Origin: Nemertoderma westbladi
Lineage: Eukaryota > Xenacoelomorpha > Nemertodermatida > Nemertodermatidae
Reading direction: 5' to 3'
DNA: 21,922 nt
NCBI GenBank assembly: GCA_032718475.1
Contig: JAUCBJ010007528.1
Span: 1 to 21,922 of the forward strand
Shown piece by piece: positions 16,377 to 21,922 of the stretch (position 1 is the stretch's first letter; every line of letters begins with the position of its first letter). The notes beneath the pieces were generated by a model that was not told the DNA's origin, made no database searches, and saw nothing but the letters and a program-made list of their open reading frames with translations. The position numbers and the translations under genes were made by a program.

Positions 16377-17538
16377 CAATCAGTTACCGCAACGGTACCG
16401 TTGGGTGTGAACGGGCTCCGGGTAGTATACCGCTGGCTTACCGCTTCAATACCGCCAGACTACTTTACCGTTCACACACAATTGGATGTGAACGGGGCTT
16501 TACTGGCATAGAGATTCAGATACTACAGAATGTCCAGACCAAGATTAGGCCCCGTGGCTGCCAGCCCGTGTGGAGGTGATAATACCCGGTATTCAAATAA
16601 ACACAGGTACGGTACGGAACGGGCATAATCAGGTGATTCTGTAATGTAATAATGATAAGGCATTGATGCCTAACAGCATAATGCAGTCAGCAGTAATGGA
16701 ATGCCTAACGTGCAAGTGAGGCAGTACAGTGCGAGTACAGCTGTGCAATGAACATACAGAATAATACACTACATTACCGAACCAGTACCAGAGTACTGCA
16801 GTACTGAAGTAGAAGTGCACTGGCTGGCACTTAAAATTTTCGACTGACAAATTGACCATTTTTTGAAAATTAAAATATCTCAATTTTATAAACCTTGCCA
16901 ATGAAATCAGCACCTTTTAAAACATCAGTAGCCAAATTATACAGCCAAATTACCACTTTTGGCTATTTGAAAATTTCGAGCTACTTGTAATTTTGGTGCT
17001 CTTTTAGTTCGCTTTCGATTACTAATAATGAATTCGACTAACCAAAAAAAGCATAGTATGACGTTTAATGGTTATACCCAAGTCTTTGAAGTAAAATAAA
17101 TTACTCGTGTATTTTGAGTAATTTTATCAATTTCGAAAGGTGCTGATATGGTATGGGACTCCCAGGAACTCCTCTTATCTCGAAAACAACTGGAGCTATT
17201 ACATTTATATTTGTCTCAAATGAAAGGGGACATAATTTTATTCTGGCCCACTAAATTTGGGGGCCTTGCAGCAGCTTGGCGGGTCGTATCTATAGTAGGT
17301 CATGCATTTAAAATAGACACTTGGAAAAAACACTAGCTAGCATAAATAACAAAAAATAAATATAGCAAAAATACAAGATATTTTGTTTGTCTTAATTCAG
17401 TGCAACCCCACCCCCTCTGAATCTTAATGAAATTGAGTGGAAAATTAGCATTCGGAAGTGGCAAGTTTTAGTATCGTCTCGAGGCTATTTAATTACTTTT
17501 CAAACGCTTGTAGTTAAGGATTGCAAGCGAGGCACTAC
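16377..17538. other. Gap without recognisable genes; short inverted motifs at the left
   Basis: At 16385-16500, CCGTT..GTGTGAACGG and CCGTTCACAC recur in both orientations, like the ends of a small decayed inverted-repeat element. The rest is AT-rich. Frames at 16629-16913 and 17148-17336 show no family features. Confidence 0.45.
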
Positions 17539-17540
17539 TA

Positions 17541-18159
17541 CAGTATGTGTGTGTACCCATGATCGTGAATTTTTGTAGTAGCTAGTTTTTGCTACATTTT
17601 TTTTTAATGTTCTATGTTATATTAGCTATAAAAAATGTTCTAGAACAAATATTTTTTGTTCTAGAACATTTTTTAAAAAATTTATAATTCGTAATAAAAC
17701 ACCTTAAAATGTTAATCTGTTGCCTTTAAATACTATATTATTTAAATACTATTATTCTAGAATGTTTTTTAATGTTTACAGTAGTAGATTCACTGTAACT
17801 GTTTTCATTAAATAAAATACCACGTCACGAAAACAAAAAGTGCTCTAAAGATACAAATATTATTGACATTTCCAAAGAATTAAAGAATTCTTTAAAATAC
17901 TAGCTAATTTGGAAAATTACTAGCTAGCCTGATAATTTGTATATTTAATGTTTATAGATAAATAAACTATTTATTACACATAATAACTAATTTTTAATAA
18001 ATTTTTATTTTTAAATGTTCTAGATCAAAAAATATATATTTGTTCTAGAATATAATTTTTTTAACCTAACAATAGCTAAAATGAAATAGAATAGTTCTAA
18101 AAAAAAAGTAGCAAAAATTAGCTATAGTAAAAAAAATATGGTTATGGGTACACATACTG
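17541..18159. mobile_element. MITE with long imperfect inverted repeats, mariner-type ends
   Basis: The ends read CAGTATGTGT...GTACCCAT and ATGGGTACACATACTG, each bordered by TA (17539-17540 and 18160-18161). CAGT ends with TA duplication are typical of the Tc1/mariner superfamily. Arms of about 200 bases share TAGCTA.TTTTTGCTAC, poly-T and TTCTAGAA palindromes. Very AT-rich and non-coding, so mobilisation would be in trans. Confidence 0.72.
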
Positions 18160-18432
18160 TACCACAAGTTTGCAACAGTTTGCAACACAGATAGCTTTAA
18201 AAGTATGTAGATTAGACCAATATCTTATAAATGTCCCAGATCAACCGGGTTGCCATGGATACACGGCCGCAAGATGTTATAATTCTAACTCCCTCGTCGA
18301 CATTATTCCAAGGCTTAATAAATAAATAACACATTCGAAAAGAGTAAGGGGAAGCTATGGACCTTTCAATACCCTAATGGAACCAAAGCACAACTGGATT
18401 ACATCTTCATAAACAAAAAGTGGAGAAACAGC

Positions 18433-20529
18433 ATGATCAACTGCGAGGCATACAGCTCGTTCAACCTAATTGGTTCGGACCACAGAATTGTGACTGCAGA
18501 GATCAGACTCAGTTTGACAGCCAGCAAACCCAGGACAAGCAAGCAAATCAAATATGACTGGGAAAAACTCAGAACTGACAATGCTGTTAAGGATGCTTAT
18601 ACAGTAGAAGTTCAAAACCGCTTTGAAGCACTTCAGTCAATGGATGAAGACCAATCCACCAATTCAATATACCAGAATATAATAACAGCCCACAAGGAAT
18701 CAGCTAAGAGGCATATCCCCCAGAAACCCAAACGAAAACAATATGTGCCATGGCAAAACTCTGAGGTTACTTGTAAGAGAGAAGATCTTAAGATAGCCTA
18801 CAAAGTTAAAACCGAACAACCAACAACCGAAAACATTAACAAGGTTGAGAAAGCTAAGGACGATCTTAAATTGGCCTACAACATCAGCCAGGAAAAGTAC
18901 ATACAGGATAAAACTGAAGCAATTACAACTGCTCACATACAGCAACAATCAAGACTTACCTGGCAAACTGTAAATGAGGTATCTGGTCGGAAAAGTTGTG
19001 CAAAGGGGCGCCTCAAAGCCGATAGTCCTGAAGAACGTGTTGGGAAGTGGAAAAATCACTTCAGCAACTTGCTTGGGCAGCCACCAAACATCGAGGTCAG
19101 CCCTACAAGGAAAATATATGACAAGACACTACCTATAGAAACAGGGGACTTCACACCTGCCGAACTCCAAAGAAGCATTAAAAGCATGTCCAATAATAAA
19201 GCGAGTGGATTAGATGAAATCCCAGCGGAGGTATGGAAAACCGGAGTGCTAAACAGACCATTATTGAATGTTTGCAACCGGATGTTAAAAGGGGAAAAGC
19301 CACCACCAATTTGGACTAAAGGTCAACTAAAGCCTCTCCCCAAGAAAGGAGACCTCGGCATACCAACAAACTATCGTGGGATCTGTCTGCTTGTGGTAGC
19401 TGCCAAAATATACAATAAAATGATTCTATATAGGATTAGGCCTCACATAGAGAAACTACTGCGTAAGAGCCAAAACGGATTTCGACCAAGTAGATCAACA
19501 ATAGCTCAGATACTTGCACTACGGAGACTGATTGAAGGAATTAAGTCAAAGAATCTCCCCGCTGTCATGACTTTTGTGGACTTCAAGAAGGCATTCGACT
19601 CCATCCATAGAGGTAAAATGCTTGAAATCCTAAGAGCTTATGGAATACCAGAAGTAATTGTTGCTGGCATTGGATTGTTATATTGTGACACAGAAGCGCA
19701 GGTACTCTCACCAGATGGTGAAACTGAGTTTTTCTCAATCCTGGCTGGCGTACTGCAAGGTGACACATTAGCACCATTACTATTTGTAATTGTGCTGGAT
19801 TACGCAATGAGGACGGCCACAAAGGGTGAAGACCTGGGATTCACACTTCAAGAACGCAGAAGTAGTAGATATCCGGCAACTACAGTCACAGACACCGACT
19901 TTGCGGATGACATCGCCCTGCTCTCTAATACCCTAGCAGATGCACAGCTTCTACTAAATAAAGTGGAGAGGGCTGCTAAGGAGGTTGGATTGCATATAAA
20001 TGCTACAAAGACCGAATTCATGACCTTTAATGTTGATGGAAACTTGACAACCATTGATAATAATCAACTAAGGAAGGTCGATGACTTCCAGTACCTTGGA
20101 TCATGGATAGAGAGTAGCAAAAAGGACATAGAAGTTAGGAAAGCAAAGGCTTGGGTAGCTCTATCAAAAATGGATACCATCTGGAAATCAGATCTCTCCA
20201 GGCACCTGAAGACTAAGTTCTTTCGAGCCACAGTGGAAAGTGTATTTTTATATGGGGGTGAGACCTGGACACTGACTAAATCACTTGAACAACGAATTGA
20301 TGGTTGCTACACAAGACTACTAAGGGCAGCCCTAAACATCAGCTGGAGACAACACATGACAAACGCCGAGCTTTATGGTACAATACCACCTGTATCAACC
20401 ACCCTCCGTGAAAGCAGATTAAGATTCAGTGGGCACTGCTGGCGAAGTAAAGACGAGGTCATACCAGATCTACTGTACTTCTCTGGCAACCAACTCATGG
20501 AAAGCATAGTCGTGGACGACCGGCCATAA
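18433..20529 (+). CDS. Endonuclease/reverse transcriptase of a non-LTR retrotransposon
   Basis: 698 codons from the first ATG, but the frame is open from 18322. Endonuclease sequence precedes that ATG (KGKLWTFQYPNGTKAQLDYI), so the true start is lost by 5' truncation. Endonuclease end: SDHR (15-18). RT blocks: NNKASGLDEIPAE (254-266), NYRGICLL (313-320), QNGFRPSRST (347-356), FVDFKKAFDSIHR (381-393), GVLQGDTLAPLLF (439-451), the catalytic FADD (490-493), NATKTEFM (523-530) and FQYLGSWIESS (552-562). The C-terminal LYGGETW and FSGHCWRSKDE follow. A five-base insertion at about 20475-20479, relative to the second copy, shifts the frame, so the last ~19 residues are aberrant and the protein stops about 40 codons early. 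The protein copied element RNA at a nicked target. This copy could not make a full protein. Confidence 0.9.
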   Translation: MINCEAYSSFNLIGSDHRIVTAEIRLSLTASKPRTSKQIKYDWEKLRTDNAVKDAYTVEVQNRFEALQSMDEDQSTNSIYQNIITAHKESAKRHIPQKPKRKQYVPWQNSEVTCKREDLKIAYKVKTEQPTTENINKVEKAKDDLKLAYNISQEKYIQDKTEAITTAHIQQQSRLTWQTVNEVSGRKSCAKGRLKADSPEERVGKWKNHFSNLLGQPPNIEVSPTRKIYDKTLPIETGDFTPAELQRSIKSMSNNKASGLDEIPAEVWKTGVLNRPLLNVCNRMLKGEKPPPIWTKGQLKPLPKKGDLGIPTNYRGICLLVVAAKIYNKMILYRIRPHIEKLLRKSQNGFRPSRSTIAQILALRRLIEGIKSKNLPAVMTFVDFKKAFDSIHRGKMLEILRAYGIPEVIVAGIGLLYCDTEAQVLSPDGETEFFSILAGVLQGDTLAPLLFVIVLDYAMRTATKGEDLGFTLQERRSSRYPATTVTDTDFADDIALLSNTLADAQLLLNKVERAAKEVGLHINATKTEFMTFNVDGNLTTIDNNQLRKVDDFQYLGSWIESSKKDIEVRKAKAWVALSKMDTIWKSDLSRHLKTKFFRATVESVFLYGGETWTLTKSLEQRIDGCYTRLLRAALNISWRQHMTNAELYGTIPPVSTTLRESRLRFSGHCWRSKDEVIPDLLYFSGNQLMESIVVDDRP

Positions 20530-20648
20530 CATATATAGATCAACTTGAAAGGGATACTGAACTTGGGAGAAACGAAATTGCGACAACTATGGAGAATCGG
20601 GAAGCCTGGAAGGATCTCATTTCCACTGTCCGAGTTCGCTCGACCTAG
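20480..20648 (+). pseudogene. Out-of-frame C-terminal tail of the LINE ORF
   Basis: After the five-base insertion the family frame continues as LWQPTHGK, RGRPAITYIDQLERDTE, MENREAWKDLIS and VRV, to a TAG at 20646-20648. The second copy (21687-21922) has the same residues in frame, which shows the insertion in this copy is the mutation. Confidence 0.82.
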
Positions 20649-20666
20649 TAGTAGTAGTAATAAATA

Positions 20667-21113
20667 TATTCTAAACCACGCATTTAACATGAAATTAATT
20701 GAATATTGCTAACCTTGAATACGTATTTTTATTTTTACTTTTTACTCTCAAATCATATGTATATATTTATAATTCCATTACCATATTTAGTGCATCTTAC
20801 AGTATATAATTAATATTATAATACATCTTTTTTACTCTCACGTCATATGAATGAATATTTATTTATTTTCTAATTCTTTAGTGCCTTTTATATTTAATTA
20901 AATAAAATTGTATCTTTTGACAAAATAATGTACATTCTATTTAGTTTACCATATTGCACAGTAAATCGTTCCATTCAATGTTATACGTTGATAAATTATG
21001 TTATTGTTTTGTATTATCAATTTACTGAATTCCGTTTAGGTGTGCTCTACGAGTTCTCCTTGGTATGTTAATTTTAACCTTAAAACTATACAAGAATACT
21101 GTGTAGTAGTGCC
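20667..21113. other. AT-rich spacer between LINE copy and inverted repeat
   Basis: Contains two similar TTTTTACTCTCA.(A)TCATATG segments at about 20738 and 20829, a duplicated ~90-base unit. No coding sequence recognised. Confidence 0.5.
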
Positions 21114-21221
21114 GAAAGCGAAAATAAATATTCTGACGCACCCAGTATGGATGAGGGAGGTAAAACAATATATATTTCAAATTTCATGCAATCTCATTAA
21201 GATTTGTAGAATAATAATTGG
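21114..21221 (+). repeat. Inverted-repeat arm (partner 21556-21659)
   Basis: Starts GAAAGC.AAAATAAA and contains TTTCAAATTTCATGCAATCT and AAGATTTGTAGAA. It matches the reverse complement of 21556-21659, with substitutions. The 89-codon frame at 21040-21309 crosses this arm and is unlikely to be a gene. Confidence 0.82.
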
Positions 21222-21538
21222 TGGCCAAGTCACTGAATTAAGACACAAGATTCCTGGAGATGGCGTAGGTAAGCACCAACGAAGTGGATCTGGCAATAAT
21301 TACCAATAATATATAATAATAATAGCTATTAAAATAATATTATTTCAAAATTATAATACTTACTATTGAAAAGAATCATAAAAAAATGTTCTAGAAGACT
21401 TTTATTATAAAATCTTTCAAATATGCAAAAAATTATTTTCAAAACGTGTGCTTATTAAATTTAGTAGGCAGAATGCAGCTTTCATGGTCGTATGTATACA
21501 CCATGTCCTGGAATATAGTGTCGTTATTCAGGTACATG

Positions 21539-21555
21539 CCCCCCCCCCCCCCCCC
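21539..21555 (+). repeat. Poly-C tract (17 bases)
   Basis: Uninterrupted run of 17 C directly next to the inverted-repeat arm. Length may be inaccurate in the assembly. Confidence 0.95.
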
Positions 21556-21659
21556 AAATTTTTCTACAAATCTTAATGAGATTGCATGAAATTTGAAACA
21601 GAGATAGTTTCACCTCCCGACCACTGACTGGGTGAGCCAGAATTTTTATTTTTGCTTTC
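21556..21659 (-). repeat. Inverted-repeat arm (partner 21114-21221)
   Basis: Reverse complement of the left arm, separated by about 330 bases of AT-rich DNA. A run of 17 C lies against its inner end, and the second LINE copy's TAG-rich tail against its outer end. Confidence 0.82.
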
Positions 21660-21686
21660 ATTCTTTAGCTACTACTAGTACTAGGT

Positions 21687-21922
21687 CTAGCGAACTCGGA
21701 CAGTGGAAATGAGATCCTTCCAGGCTTCCCGATTCTCCATAGTTGTCGCAATTTCGTTTCTCCCACGTTCAGTATCCCTTTCAAGTTGATCTATATATGT
21801 TATGGCAGGTCGTCCACGACTACGCTTTCCATGGGTTGGTTGCCAGAGAAGTAGATCTGGTATGACCTCGTCTTTACTTCGCCAGCAGTGCCCACTGAAT
21901 CTTAATCTGCGTTCACGGAGGG
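21687..21922 (-). CDS. 3' end of a second, opposite LINE copy (runs off window)
   Basis: Minus-strand frame of 78 codons ending in TAG at 21687-21689. Residues include LRERRLRFSGHCWRSKDE, LLLWQPTHGKRSRGRP, AITYIDQLERDTE, MENREAWKDL and VRVR. It matches 20400-20648 closely but without the five-base insertion, so this copy keeps the family frame. The tail after the stop is CTAGTA/TAGTAG-rich, like the other copy. It faces the first copy tail to tail across about 1 kb. Confidence 0.88.
   Translation of the reverse strand, partial: LRERRLRFSGHCWRSKDEVIPDLLLWQPTHGKRSRGRPAITYIDQLERDTERGRNEIATTMENREAWKDLISTVRVR

Larger units (their letters stand above)
18325..20657 (+). mobile_element. Non-LTR retrotransposon (RTE/CR1-like), 5'-truncated
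   Basis: Contains the C-terminal end of an AP-type endonuclease, a complete RT and a C-terminal region, then a stop within a (TAG)n tail. TAATAAATA occurs at both borders (18316-18324 and 20658-20666), a candidate 9-base target duplication, though the sequence is low in complexity. Clade assignment (RTE versus CR1) is by motif resemblance only. A second copy of the 3' end lies on the other strand at 21687-21922. Confidence 0.85.

Noticed and set aside
19583-20054. Minus-strand frames opposite the LINE RT
   Set aside because: Shadows of the RT coding strand.
21040-21309. 89-codon plus-strand frame
   Set aside because: Crosses an inverted-repeat arm whose partner is non-coding; no family features.

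Overview
The window looks like repeat-dense, AT-rich nuclear DNA from an animal, most likely an aquatic invertebrate. The reasons are Penelope-like, RTE/CR1-type, piggyBac, mariner-type and foldback elements, long non-coding stretches, many GACA/GTC/TTA microsatellites and palindromes such as AGGCCTA and ACCGGTA, and no dense gene packing. No complete host gene is recognisable. I cannot name the species.

Layout. 1-4008: two Penelope-like (PLE) units in partial head-to-tail tandem on the minus strand. The right-hand, 5'-truncated unit carries RT plus GIY-YIG in an open 542-codon frame (1676-3304). The left-hand unit starts at ATG 1372 and leaves the window at base 1. A ~300-base pLTR-like spacer lies between them. 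A 311-base inverted copy of the pLTR and first codons closes the right end, and a hammerhead-ribozyme-like core lies just before the ATG. 4009-5514: non-coding, with GGGGTA/TACCCC dyads. 5515-5672: two copies of a 68-base satellite. 5851-6994: a large foldback element with arms of about 500 bases, followed by stray copies of its inner motif at 7180-7370. 8387-9225: two minus-strand ORFs overlapping by ATGA in a locally GC-richer block. 9960-10325: a 52-base minisatellite. 11184-11199: a hAT-like terminus.

11428-13578: a piggyBac element with perfect 13-base inverted ends and TTAA duplications; only the transposase N-terminus remains, and the rest is filled with GACA-bearing repeats. 13990-14640: a second, larger array of the 68-base satellite with a trimeric higher-order pattern. 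15010-15486: an inverted-repeat element with a GTC array, two CTCF-like motifs and octamer motifs. 15581-15906: a minus-strand cysteine-rich C-terminal fragment. 17541-18159: a TA-flanked inverted-repeat MITE with TTCTAGAA palindromes. 18325-20657: a 5'-truncated non-LTR retrotransposon encoding the end of the endonuclease and a full RT. 21687-21922: the 3' end of a second, opposite copy of the same family.

The genes do not form a pathway. They are independent mobile elements and their debris, several apparently young: the PLE repeats look identical by eye except for one homopolymer base, and the LINE and piggyBac insertions retain candidate target duplications.
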